From positions 62,001 through 126,000 of the forward strand of contig NZ_CP054022.1 in assembly GCF_005862305.2 (NCBI RefSeq): DNA of 64,000 bases, written 5' to 3'. The stretch's first letter is position 1. Every line of letters starts with the position of its first letter. This document shows, in pieces, positions 19,072 to 27,779 of this stretch. The notes under the pieces were generated by a model, which ran no database searches, was not told the origin of the DNA, and saw nothing but the letters and a program-made list of their open reading frames with translations. Made by a program: the position numbers and the translations under genes. Source of the stretch: Rhizobium indicum (GTDB taxonomy: Bacteria > Pseudomonadota > Alphaproteobacteria > Rhizobiales > Rhizobiaceae).

Positions 19072-19997
19072 TGCTCTTCCTCCTTCGGCAGGAACGACGC
19101 ATAGATAAAGGCGAGCCCGAGGCTGATGATCAGCATGAGCACGGAGAGCACGCTGCCGCCGGACAGGTCGTAGTTTCTAAAGACGATATTGAAGACGTAG
19201 AGCGAGATGACCTCGGTCGCACGCCCCGGACCACCGCCCGTCAGCGTGATGATCGCATCGAAAGTATTCACCGTCTGGATCGTAATGAGGATCATGTTGA
19301 CGAGGATTGCCGCGCGCAGTTGCGGAAGCGTGACGAAGAAAAACTGCTGCGATGCCGTCGCACCGTCGACCTCCGCCGCTTCATAGAGCGAGGGATCGAT
19401 CGACTTCAGCGCCGCATACATGACGACCATCGAAAATGCCGTGCCGCGCCATATGTTGGAGATAAGGGTAGACCACGGTGCGATTGCGGGGTCCGAGAGC
19501 CAGGCGACAACAGGCATGTGCATCAACCGCAGAATGCTGTTCAACGCACCATAAGGCGCTTCGGAAAAGAGCATCTGCCAGATGATGCCGCCGGCAATTC
19601 CGGGGACGACCCAGGCAACCAGCGCCGTCGTCCTCAAAATGGTGGTGCCGAACAGGCCGCGCTTTTCGCCGCGGATAACCACGACGGCGACCGCAAGGCC
19701 TAAAATCTGCTGACCGATAACGCTGCCGCCGACAAAGATCAGGGTCGCCCATAAAATGTCGGGTAGCTGCGGCGAGCTCAACGCATTGGTGATCGACCCC
19801 AGCGTATAATCCTGATTGTCGCCGATCAGCGTGGCATTGGTGAATGAAAGCCTGAAAACGTCGATGACGGGGTAAAGGTAGAAGATGCCGATGACGACGA
19901 TCACGGGCATGATCCAGGGCAGGGGCGCACCGGCGAAACGGCGCATGAACGTTCTGCTTTGAGGCGGGCTGTCAGCCTCGATGGCAATGGGGCTCAT
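19068..19997 (-). CDS. Sugar ABC importer permease, MalF type
   Basis: This 309-residue permease with about six membrane helices has the EAA loop EAAEVDGATASQQFFFVTLPQL and the downstream LTGGGPGRATEV motif typical of CUT1 MalF-like subunits. ATG at 19997 (MSPIAIEADSPP) was chosen; the open frame up to 20111 has low-quality N-terminal sequence. It is separated from the upstream solute-binding-protein gene by about 70 bp containing a stem-loop. Confidence 0.92.
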   Translation of the reverse strand: MSPIAIEADSPPQSRTFMRRFAGAPLPWIMPVIVVIGIFYLYPVIDVFRLSFTNATLIGDNQDYTLGSITNALSSPQLPDILWATLIFVGGSVIGQQILGLAVAVVVIRGEKRGLFGTTILRTTALVAWVVPGIAGGIIWQMLFSEAPYGALNSILRLMHMPVVAWLSDPAIAPWSTLISNIWRGTAFSMVVMYAALKSIDPSLYEAAEVDGATASQQFFFVTLPQLRAAILVNMILITIQTVNTFDAIITLTGGGPGRATEVISLYVFNIVFRNYDLSGGSVLSVLMLIISLGLAFIYASFLPKEEEQ

Positions 19998-20032
19998 TGG
20001 CTTCTCTGTGCGGGGTTTCGCAATGTCGACGA

Positions 20033-20049
20033 CGCCTGGCGGGCAGGCG
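20033..20049 (-). repeat. Intercistronic hairpin after the first solute-binding-protein gene
   Basis: The core CGCCTG/CAGGCG stem (20033-20038 with 20044-20049) has a 5-nt loop, and the flanks can extend it with imperfect pairing. It lies 18 bp after the solute-binding-protein stop and before the permease. It may raise solute-binding-protein mRNA level relative to the distal genes, as in other ABC operons. Confidence 0.45.
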
Positions 20050-20067
20050 CCGTCACGGTCGGAAGCA

Positions 20068-21366
20068 CTAGAGACGCTTGTAGGCCTCCAGCGCCGCATT
20101 GAAGGCGGCATTCAAGGCGTCTTCCGGCTTTTTGGTCCCCGAGAGCACGTCGCCCATCATGATCTGGATCTGGTTGGAGATTTCAGGATAGATCGGCACA
20201 CCCGGGCGTGCCTGTCCATCGACCAGAGCCGCGGCGAAGGTCTTGTTGGCTTCGGTGGAGAAGACCTCATATTTGTCGAACAGCGACTTCCTGGTCGGCA
20301 ACTGCTGCTGCAGCGCGTTTGCCGGCCCCATATAGACCTCGCGTGCGAGGTTGGCGCACATCTCGATCTTGTCCTTGTCCTTGCTGAAGGATGCGATCGT
20401 CCAGCCGCCGGTTCCGGTCGAACGCTCATCGGCGCTGGGGCCGGGGATCGGCGAGAAGGTCCAGTTGTTGAACTCGTCCTCGTCGAGCGTGGCCTTCAGC
20501 TGCGCATATTGCCAGTTGCCGCCGATGAAGAGCGCCGTCGTCGCCGCTGCCGCCGCGGCATTCATATCGTCGTAATTCGCGATCGTGCTGACGCGCTTGG
20601 GCGCGGCACCCGAATCGACGAGATCCTTGAAATAATTCAGCGCCTTTAGGAACTTCTCCTTGTTCTCGCCTTCGCCGAATACCGGCTTGCCTGAGTCGTC
20701 GACGAGCTTGCCGCCCAGCGCCCAATAATTCGCGAGCCAGTCGAACGTCGTCCCTTCCCAGCGCCCGCCGTTGAAGAGAACGCCTTCCATGCCTTCCTTG
20801 GTGGAGGCGAGCGCGGCCGTTTTCAGGTCGTCCCATGTCTGGGGCGCATCCGCAACGATCGACTTGTTGCGGTAGAGCACACGAAGGTCGGTATCCCACC
20901 ACCAGGCGCGGACCGTCTGATCCTTATCCGTGATGCCGCTGCGGATGAAGGGGAACAGGTCATCCACTTCCTCCTTCGAAAAATACGGCGTGAAGTCCGC
21001 AAGAACTTTATTGACCATGAACTGCGAAAGCACGAAGGAGTCGACGGCAGCGCAGTCAGGCGCGTTGCCGGCCTTGGCCTGCTCCAGCATCTTGGCCTGT
21101 TCGGTGCCGATGTCCGAGGACATGAATTGCATCTGCAATTTCCAGTCCGGATGCTTCTTGATGAAATCGACGAACAGCTTCTGATAGCCCTCGGCGATCG
21201 CCGGATCGGAATTGTTGGGACTATCGTTCGTCAGACGGACGACGAGGGATTTCGGCGCATCGGCAAGGCCGATCCTGTCCTTCGTGGCAAGTTCCTGGGC
21301 AAATGAAACGGATGCTGAAAATAACATGGTGCTCAGCGCAAATGCGCTGACGGTGGCGCTCTTCAT
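20068..21366 (-). CDS. Periplasmic sugar-binding protein of the CUT1 importer
   Basis: This 432-residue protein has a signal peptide (about 1-24, ending SVSFAQ). The mature part has the family-1 extracellular solute-binding pattern (TEQAKMLEQAKAGNAPDCAAVDSFV near the N-terminus, a GGWTIASFSKDK hinge segment, C-terminal IYPEISNQIQIMMGDVLSG). ATG at 21366 follows GGGGAGGAGACCCATC. It is the first gene of the operon and gives substrate specificity. The 31-bp element at 21443-21473 overlaps its likely promoter. It is divergent from a Gfo/Idh/MocA gene. Confidence 0.9.
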   Translation of the reverse strand: MKSATVSAFALSTMLFSASVSFAQELATKDRIGLADAPKSLVVRLTNDSPNNSDPAIAEGYQKLFVDFIKKHPDWKLQMQFMSSDIGTEQAKMLEQAKAGNAPDCAAVDSFVLSQFMVNKVLADFTPYFSKEEVDDLFPFIRSGITDKDQTVRAWWWDTDLRVLYRNKSIVADAPQTWDDLKTAALASTKEGMEGVLFNGGRWEGTTFDWLANYWALGGKLVDDSGKPVFGEGENKEKFLKALNYFKDLVDSGAAPKRVSTIANYDDMNAAAAAATTALFIGGNWQYAQLKATLDEDEFNNWTFSPIPGPSADERSTGTGGWTIASFSKDKDKIEMCANLAREVYMGPANALQQQLPTRKSLFDKYEVFSTEANKTFAAALVDGQARPGVPIYPEISNQIQIMMGDVLSGTKKPEDALNAAFNAALEAYKRL

Positions 21367-21736
21367 GATGGGTCTCCTCCCCATTTTGAACGGATACAGC
21401 CTGGCGGTCAGTTGACCTCTCCTCATTTCCGTGCTGCATTAATTAGATTAAGTTACTTTGATTTGATGTCAAGCCACAGCTTGGAAGGCCAGACCCGGGA
21501 GGTTGAGATGCTGGCGACAATCAACAGCAGCTAGCGCACAGTTCCGGAAAATCGAGATCGATTTCCGGAAAAGAACATGCGCCGTGAAAGTGATGGAGCG
21601 TCCCGCGGCACGCGCGGCGCATCCACCGCAATTTTCCTGAAGAAGAGCACGAGGCAATCGCGGATGGCTGCGATGGCGCGAGTGTGGTTTTGCCCGGCTG
21701 AACTGCGGCGGGGAAGTTAATTCCATGGAGGATAAG
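21367..21736. promoter_or_regulatory. Divergent promoter region between the sugar importer and the dehydrogenase
   Basis: This 370-bp non-coding region contains the 31-bp element described separately. The rest (21480-21720) is ordinary GC-rich sequence with no supported ORF. No clear second operator was seen near the Gfo/Idh/MocA start. Confidence 0.5.
21443..21473 (-). promoter_or_regulatory. 31-bp promoter/operator element, copy 1
   Basis: Read toward the solute-binding-protein gene (minus strand), it begins CTTGACATCAAATCAAAG and ends with TAACTTAATCTAA. It contains a -35 like TTGACA, a -10 like TAATCT at 16-bp spacing, and the palindromic core AAGTAACTT. Copy 2 at 33264-33294, upstream of the alpha-mannosidase gene, matches at 28 of 31 positions in the same orientation relative to its gene. 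It is probably a promoter overlapped by one operator. Confidence 0.65.
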
Positions 21737-22783
21737 ATGCGTCTACTCATTCTCGGTACCGGCGGAATGGCCAACCAGCATGCCGCCAACTTCAAGGCGA
21801 TCGAAGGCGTCAGCGTGGTGGGCGGCGTCGATGTCGTCCCGGAAAGGCTCGCGGCCTTTTGCACCGAACATGGCATCGCCAATCATTTCACGACCCTCGA
21901 GGATGCTCTCGCCTGGGGCGAGTTCGACGCAGTGGCAAACGTCACGCCGGACCGCATTCACCACCCGACGACGCTTCAGGCCATTGCCGCCGGCAAGCAC
22001 GTCTTCTGCGAAAAGCCGCTCGCCACCGATGCGGTCAAGGCCATGGAGATGACCGAGGCCATCGAGCGATCGGGCAAGGTCGGCATGGTCAATTTCACCT
22101 ATCGCAATTCGCCTGCTCTTCAGAAAGGCCGGCAGATGGTGCTCGCCGGCGAAATCGGGGAGATCAGGCACGTCGAGGCTTCCCACCTGCAAAGCTGGCT
22201 GGTCGGCCGCCACTGGGGCGACTGGAAGAGCGAAAGCAAATGGCTGTGGCGGCTGAGCAAGAAACACGGATCCAACGGCGCGCTCGGCGATATCGGAATT
22301 CACATCGTCGATTTCGCATCATACGGTTCCGGGCTCGACGTTGCTCATGTCTTCGCCCGGCTGAAGACCTTCGACAAGGCGCCGGGACACAAGATCGGCG
22401 AGTATGATCTCGATGCGAATGACAGTTTTACGATGAATGTCGATTTCTTCGGCGGGGCGATCGGGACGATCCAGGCGACGCGCACGGCGGCCGGACAGAT
22501 GGATCAGCTGCGCCTCAGGGTCTATGGCGAAACCGGCTCGATCGAGATGATCTACGACACCGGAAAATCGACGCTACGCGCCTGTCTTGGAGAAGACGTG
22601 CACACGGCGACCTGGCGTGACGTCCCCTTCGATCCGGTCGAGACGAACTACCAGCGTTTCGTCCAGGCCGTGCGGGCGGGCAGGACCCAGGAACCCTCGT
22701 TCCGGCGGGCGGCCAATATCCAGAAAGTCCTGGACAAGGCGCTGGCCTCCGATCTCAGCCACGCCGATGAAGCGCTCGGCTGA
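21737..22783 (+). CDS. Gfo/Idh/MocA family oxidoreductase
   Basis: This 348-residue NAD(P)-dependent dehydrogenase has an N-terminal Rossmann motif (LILGTGGMANQHAANF), the family EKP motif (FCEKPLATDAVKAMEM) with its catalytic Lys, and a GDIGIHIVDFASY segment containing the active-site Asp and His. Family members oxidise sugars, inositols or their derivatives. ATG at 21737 follows GGAGGATAAG; an in-frame ATG at 21725 is less likely. It is divergent from the sugar importer and probably acts on the same substrate. Confidence 0.93.
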   Translation: MRLLILGTGGMANQHAANFKAIEGVSVVGGVDVVPERLAAFCTEHGIANHFTTLEDALAWGEFDAVANVTPDRIHHPTTLQAIAAGKHVFCEKPLATDAVKAMEMTEAIERSGKVGMVNFTYRNSPALQKGRQMVLAGEIGEIRHVEASHLQSWLVGRHWGDWKSESKWLWRLSKKHGSNGALGDIGIHIVDFASYGSGLDVAHVFARLKTFDKAPGHKIGEYDLDANDSFTMNVDFFGGAIGTIQATRTAAGQMDQLRLRVYGETGSIEMIYDTGKSTLRACLGEDVHTATWRDVPFDPVETNYQRFVQAVRAGRTQEPSFRRAANIQKVLDKALASDLSHADEALG

Positions 22784-22810
22784 GTCGCGCCAAAGCGGCT
22801 GGTTGGGCCA

Positions 22811-23950
22811 TCAGGCCGAAGCCGGCGGCAGCAGCAAAGTGTTGAGGAAGGGCAGGAGGGCTGCACCGAGCGCAACGCCGCCGCCGCTGAAACTCGCGGG
22901 TTTCATCGGCGAAATCCAGGGCGTCAGCAACGGTCTCGTCGAGGTGTCGCGCCGCTCGATGGAAAGCTGATGGATCAGCGCTTCGATCACGGACTGCGGC
23001 AGGTCGCTGCCGATCATGACGACGCTCGGCGCGAGGAAACCGGCCATGGCGATGATCGGGTCGAGCAGATGGCCTGCGGCTTCCCGTATCCATTGCGACA
23101 GTAACGGCGAGGAGATTTCCTCCCCTTGCAGCAGACGGGTGAAGTCCCGGTCGCCGATCCGTGATCGCAAGGACTCGAAACCGACGACGGTATTGAGCTG
23201 GACATTGTCGGGACCGGTCAGCATTTCGCCGATGCTGCCTGCCCGGCCATGCACGCCGGAATAGGGAATACCGCGAATGAGAAAGCCGGCCTGAACGTCG
23301 TCGTCGATGATGATCATCGCAAGTCCGCCTTCCCTGCCGGAGCTGCCGATCGTGCGCTCGGCGAGAAGGCTCGCCGTGCACTCGTTCTCGACATAGGGAC
23401 GCGCGATCGTCGACATCGCGGCGATCTGATCGCTTTGATCGTCCGTCCAGTCGTTGGCGGCGATGCCGAGCCCGATGATCGGCAATGTCGCGTGGCGATC
23501 GACCATATCCCTGACGGCCGCATGCACCAGGCCGACTTTGTCAGCGGGGTCCAGCTCGATATAGACCCGGTCATGGACCTGGCCACTCAGATCGATGAGC
23601 ACGGCCTCGCCACGCCTTTGGCGAAGCTTGACGCCGATCGAGAAAGCACCTTCCGGGCGCAAGGCAAACTCGGTAGCGGTGGCCCCTCCGCCAACGCCAT
23701 TGCGGCGGTTGGAGGTGACAAGCTTTTCGTCAGCCAGTCGGCGGAGAATATTGGTAATGCCCGGACCGGTCAGGCCGCAATGCCGGCCGAGTTCCATCCG
23801 CGTCAGCGGGCCATGGCGGCGGATGGCTTCCAGAATGACGCGAATGTTTCGATCGGCGATTTCGCCGGACCGCAGACCGACCGTTTTGGCGCGCTGGGCG
23901 CCCATCTCCTGAGTGTGAAGCCGACGCGGCCCTGACCGAAGATACCGCAT
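22811..23950 (-). CDS. ROK-family transcriptional regulator (second)
   Basis: This 379-residue protein has an N-terminal winged HTH (about 40-100, GPLTRMELGRHCGLTGPGITNILRRLADEKLV) followed by a ROK fold (VENECTASLLAERTIG, GLAMIIIDDDVQAGFLIRGIPYSGVHGRAGSIGEML). ATG at 23950 (GGAAAG upstream) is preferred to 23995. Its 3' end is convergent with the Gfo/Idh/MocA gene (27 bp apart). It may regulate the dehydrogenase or importer; two ROK proteins flank one small sugar locus. Confidence 0.87.
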   Translation of the reverse strand: MRYLRSGPRRLHTQEMGAQRAKTVGLRSGEIADRNIRVILEAIRRHGPLTRMELGRHCGLTGPGITNILRRLADEKLVTSNRRNGVGGGATATEFALRPEGAFSIGVKLRQRRGEAVLIDLSGQVHDRVYIELDPADKVGLVHAAVRDMVDRHATLPIIGLGIAANDWTDDQSDQIAAMSTIARPYVENECTASLLAERTIGSSGREGGLAMIIIDDDVQAGFLIRGIPYSGVHGRAGSIGEMLTGPDNVQLNTVVGFESLRSRIGDRDFTRLLQGEEISSPLLSQWIREAAGHLLDPIIAMAGFLAPSVVMIGSDLPQSVIEALIHQLSIERRDTSTRPLLTPWISPMKPASFSGGGVALGAALLPFLNTLLLPPASA

Positions 23951-24056
23951 GACTGTCTTTCCTAGAGCACCATCTCGGTTGTGTACTTCATCCACGGGCT
24001 ATGGGAAAGCCGGGCTTAGCGGCCGCTTTTTGGGCTGAACGTCCTATCAACCGGGA

Positions 24057-24077
24057 TCAGCGCCATCAAGGCGCTGA
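24057..24077. repeat. Hairpin TCAGCGCC-ATCAA-GGCGCTGA upstream of the second ROK gene
   Basis: A perfect 8-bp stem with a 5-nt loop lies about 107 bp upstream of the ROK start. It could be an operator, a leader hairpin or the end of an unseen transcript. Confidence 0.3.
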
Positions 24078-24161
24078 CGACGCGCGGCGGGGCGAATGCC
24101 GCGCAATGCGTCAACAGATCGTCGAAACGACATGGCAATGGAAGCTTCACTCTATTGGTCA

Positions 24162-24377
24162 CTAATAGCTGCAAGGATGATCGTTGCCGAATCCATCGCG
24201 GCAGGCAGGTCTGAGCGAATAGTCGGTGCCGGTATATCCAACCGAGCCGGTTTGCATCGAGTCATTCGAGGTCGTCGTGCAGGATGACGACGATACGGCA
24301 ATCACGATGACGGCTATCGTGGCTGTCAATACGGACTTGAAGCATCCGACCCTCCCCAGCTGCCTGAAATCTGCCAT
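24162..24377 (-). CDS. Small putative lipoprotein (71 residues)
   Basis: The short ORF has a hydrophobic N-terminal segment (KSVLTATIAVIVIAVSSSSC) ending in a Cys that could be lipidated, though the lipobox is poor (Ser at -3). The mature part is Ser/Thr-rich then DYSLRPACRDGFGNDHPCSY with two further Cys. The start at 24377 has no strong ribosome-binding site. The frame stays open further upstream through 24935, where it is antisense-in-frame to the GH32 gene. No family recognised. Confidence 0.35.
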   Translation of the reverse strand: MADFRQLGRVGCFKSVLTATIAVIVIAVSSSSCTTTSNDSMQTGSVGYTGTDYSLRPACRDGFGNDHPCSY

Positions 24378-24483
24378 ATCAGTGCAATTCTCGGTCAAAT
24401 AGGGCCGACAGGGGTTTCGATAACCATTGTCGTCGATCAAGATCTCGTTATTCCGTGAAGGCCCAGGCGTTTCATTCAATAGC

Positions 24484-26208
24484 TCATCTCGCGGCAGCAC
24501 AGCAGCGTTTCGCATCCCTCTCCAGCACCCGCGTTGAAGCGGACGATGAGATTTCCAGGTAATCGGGGTTGATATTCGCGTAGCCGCGACGGGTTCCACA
24601 AACAGTTCCGCCATCGGCGAAAATCTCGATGATTCCGCAATCATGAAACAGACGAAGGTCCTTTCCGTCGGCAAGCTCCGCCACGTAATGGATCGAGCCG
24701 TCGTCCTGGGCGAGCCGGATCGAGAGAATACCGCCAGCGACGCCCACCTCGAAGGCAAGTTCGCCGCCCTGCGTCGCAACGGCCTTGCTGCCTTCCAGGG
24801 CTCCGGAAAGGCGGATTTCAATGGGAGCCATTGGTAGCGAGAATTTGCCGCTTTGTTCCTCGACGATAGGGGCAGCGGCAAAGTGATCGTCGACTTCGAT
24901 CGTCGGCAGCATGCGCAGCCTCTTCCTGTCTTCACTCAAACTTAGAACACGCGGTAGGGACATCTCCCCGGAATAGGCAGAGCCCTCAGGCTTGCGATAT
25001 TCCCAATTGAAGAGCCAGGCAAAGGCGATCTGGCGCCCTCCCGCTTCGAAACTCTGCATCGCGTAATAATCGGTGCCGAAATCCAGCAATTGCAGTTCCG
25101 GCACGTCGGGTACGAAGCAGTCGTCGATAAACTCGCCGATCATGGCATAAAGGAGATTGTGGCGCCGTGTTCGTGGCTCGACATGGCCAACAAAACCCAT
25201 CACCAGAACCCACTTTTCCTCCAGCCGAAAGAAATCCGGGCATTCCACCGCACGCGCGCCTTCTTGGCGGAAATTAACCGGCGCACGGTAGAGCGGCCTG
25301 AGATATTGCCAATCGAGGCCATCGCCGGAGCCGAACAACAACACCGCGGGATCACCTTCGATCGATGCGCCGAGTATCATGCGATAGGCGTTGGCTGTGT
25401 CATCCCACCAAACTTTTGGATCGCGGAAGTCGTGCTCGACACCGTCGGGACGCTCTTCCAACACCGTCACAATGCCTTCCGCCTTGATCATCAGCCGATC
25501 TGGCCGCGCTATTTTCTGAATTTCCCGATAGCCCTTGAAAAGGTCATAGGCAGGCAGGCGCTCGGTGTAAAAGAACATCAAACTTCCATCTCGATCCCGA
25601 AAGGCATTGCCGGAGAATGCGCCTCCTGTAGCGCCGAGACGCCACAGGTTCTGTTCTGGATGCAGAAATACCGGCATGTGACGCCAATTGACCAGATCGC
25701 GGCTGGTCGCATGTCCCCAGTGCATCGGTCCCCAATCACTGCCGCTCGGATGGAATTGATAGAAAAGGTGCCATAACTCGTCGATCTTGCAGAGACCTAC
25801 GGGGTCGTTCATCCAATGCCGGATTGGCGAGAAATGAAGCGCAGGACGATCCGGATCGGACCGAAGCCAATCTTCAATTTCCGCGCCGGTGCGTTGAAGG
25901 ATCCCTTTTTGCGAGAATTCAAACACTGTTATACCGGTCTCGTTCACGGTTTGAGGCTGATATCCATAGGCCCACAGAACAGCGTCCGGCGCATTGGTGA
26001 CAATGGTGACCTCGCACGCTTCCCTGTGGTGATATTTGAAAAACTCCGGATGGATGGCAAATGACCGAACCTGCCAAACCGTTTTCCCGTCAATGTCGAT
26101 ACGAAAAAAGCCGTCGCCCGCGGCCCAAAATTCCAAGTGATACCCCGAGGGTAGGAACAGGTTTTGCTGCATCAACGGGTCATCTTCCCGATCCATTTGG
26201 TTCGCCAT
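24484..26208 (-). CDS. GH32 beta-fructosidase (levanase/inulinase-like), no signal peptide
   Basis: This 574-residue enzyme has the three GH32 acidic motifs: nucleophile Asp135 in HWMNDPVG, Asp263 in FRDPKVWW (transition-state stabiliser) and acid/base Glu322 in ECPDFF. WGPMHWGHATSRDLVNW is also typical. The first motif is WMNDPVG where most members have WMNDPNG. About 125 residues precede the five-bladed propeller, longer than usual. There is no signal peptide, so it should act in the cytoplasm on imported fructosides, releasing fructose. It is the last gene of the fructan ABC cassette, 56 bp after GH91. ATG at 26208 follows CGGAG. Confidence 0.9.
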   Translation of the reverse strand: MANQMDREDDPLMQQNLFLPSGYHLEFWAAGDGFFRIDIDGKTVWQVRSFAIHPEFFKYHHREACEVTIVTNAPDAVLWAYGYQPQTVNETGITVFEFSQKGILQRTGAEIEDWLRSDPDRPALHFSPIRHWMNDPVGLCKIDELWHLFYQFHPSGSDWGPMHWGHATSRDLVNWRHMPVFLHPEQNLWRLGATGGAFSGNAFRDRDGSLMFFYTERLPAYDLFKGYREIQKIARPDRLMIKAEGIVTVLEERPDGVEHDFRDPKVWWDDTANAYRMILGASIEGDPAVLLFGSGDGLDWQYLRPLYRAPVNFRQEGARAVECPDFFRLEEKWVLVMGFVGHVEPRTRRHNLLYAMIGEFIDDCFVPDVPELQLLDFGTDYYAMQSFEAGGRQIAFAWLFNWEYRKPEGSAYSGEMSLPRVLSLSEDRKRLRMLPTIEVDDHFAAAPIVEEQSGKFSLPMAPIEIRLSGALEGSKAVATQGGELAFEVGVAGGILSIRLAQDDGSIHYVAELADGKDLRLFHDCGIIEIFADGGTVCGTRRGYANINPDYLEISSSASTRVLERDAKRCCAAAR

Positions 26209-26264
26209 GAACACAACTCCGAATAGTCACTGGATTTTCGGCCGACGGCCTAGCTATGCTCGGC

Positions 26265-27659
26265 CTAGTGAAACTCTGCCGACGATTGCCCAAGAACTGG
26301 AGTGCCCCTGAAAGCATTCACTGTTCTGTCCATCTCGACCTGATCGACACTGCCTGAATCCAGAACTGTATTCCGCAGCGAACCCCTTTGCACCAATACT
26401 GCCGTTACCTCGAGCGCCTTCAAATTGTCCGTTGAAAGCAATGCGCCCACTTGCGTTGAAAAACAGGCGCTGTTTGGTGCGTCGTTGATCTGCGAAATTT
26501 CGGTTGTGGCCACGATGTGATTATTGGCGATGTAGTTGCCGCTGCCGGAAACGACATTGATGATCACCGGCTTTGCGGCGAGAGGCTTGATATATTGAAT
26601 ATCGATCGTTTCTGAAATGTGGTTGGCGATTACCGAATTGTTGCTGCCATCAATGTGCAAAAGTCCGAACAGGTCATCCAGGCCGTTATCGTACCTCTGC
26701 ATGGGCGCCCACGGCTCGCGATCTCGCAGGAAGTGATTTGAGGAGACCAGGTTTTCGCAGCAATTCGCAGCAAAAACCAGCATTCCGGGATAGAAGGAAT
26801 GGAATCTGTTTCCTGTGATCGAGGAACGCACCACGCCGGAAAAATAGACGCTGCTGGCGCCTCGGGGGAAGACGTTGTTTGAAGAGACCAGGATGCCGCC
26901 GTAATTTTCAGCGTAGACGGAATGTCCCCTATATCCGGCTCCGACAAAATTATTCGCTATCCTCGAGGCCTGCCCCATACCTTTCAATTCGATACAGTTG
27001 CCGCACTCTGCAATGAAATTGTTGTCTATTGCCAGCGCATCCGCGTCATGAACAGTCACGCCATGTTCCAGATAGATAAGGCCCATCCCCGTTATTCGGA
27101 ATGAGTCATTGGCGCTGCCCACATAGATTCCCGTTTTGCCATTCCTGTAGGTATTTTCCGCATCATTCTGCCCCGAACCGTCGTCCATGAAGTGCAGGCC
27201 ATCGATGCAAAAATCGGCAAACTCCACAGAGCTTATGCGAGGATCGCCGGTGCGCTTGACGTAGAACGCGGCTCCGGCAGCCTCACCGTCGGCGGCGTCC
27301 GGAGACATGTCCACACATATGCGACTTCCGCCCGGCCACACTTCACGCCACTGTGCCAGTTCGTTTGCGGGTGTGTTGAAACGGATGCTCGAAGACGTAA
27401 AACCATGTCCCGAGCCGACAATCTTCAGATAGCTCAGGTCTATAACGACTTGGGTGGCAAGACGATAATCGCCTGGCGGAATATAGATCACCGCTCCAGG
27501 CTTCCCGCCGTCATTCTGGTCGCGAACCGCTTGCCTGCTCTTAATATCCGCAATGATGCTATTGATGACCGATCCAATGTCCTCTTGGGGGTTGCCTAAG
27601 GGATATTGTGTTACGTCGTAAAAGTTTTCACTTACCATTGCTAACGTCTCCTCGGCCAT
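26265..27659 (-). CDS. GH91 inulin fructotransferase / difructose-anhydride hydrolase family enzyme
   Basis: This 464-residue right-handed beta-helix protein matches the Arthrobacter/Bacillus inulin fructotransferases across its length: YDVTQYPLGNPQEDIGSVIN, GAVIYIPPGDYRL, SYLKIVGSGHGF, TGMGLIYLEHGV, ADALAIDNNFIAECGNCIEL, GLLHIDG. Asp207 and Glu218 have the same 11-residue spacing as the catalytic Asp233/Glu244 described for the Bacillus sp. snu-7 enzyme. Secreted family members cut inulin into difructose anhydride (DFA) III or I; a subgroup hydrolyses DFA III to inulobiose inside the cell. No signal peptide is present here, favouring the intracellular hydrolase role. It lies between an ABC importer and a GH32 gene. 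Confidence 0.88.
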   Translation of the reverse strand: MAEETLAMVSENFYDVTQYPLGNPQEDIGSVINSIIADIKSRQAVRDQNDGGKPGAVIYIPPGDYRLATQVVIDLSYLKIVGSGHGFTSSSIRFNTPANELAQWREVWPGGSRICVDMSPDAADGEAAGAAFYVKRTGDPRISSVEFADFCIDGLHFMDDGSGQNDAENTYRNGKTGIYVGSANDSFRITGMGLIYLEHGVTVHDADALAIDNNFIAECGNCIELKGMGQASRIANNFVGAGYRGHSVYAENYGGILVSSNNVFPRGASSVYFSGVVRSSITGNRFHSFYPGMLVFAANCCENLVSSNHFLRDREPWAPMQRYDNGLDDLFGLLHIDGSNNSVIANHISETIDIQYIKPLAAKPVIINVVSGSGNYIANNHIVATTEISQINDAPNSACFSTQVGALLSTDNLKALEVTAVLVQRGSLRNTVLDSGSVDQVEMDRTVNAFRGTPVLGQSSAEFH

Positions 27660-27779
27660 TTCCTACTCCACAGCGAGAGTAGACCGATGTTCTTGATTGG
27701 CTTGTCGTGCGAAAGCCGCCTGGGGTTATGCGTTCAACCGGCTTTCTTGTTCGAGTTTGGAGCAAAATCCTGCGCACCA

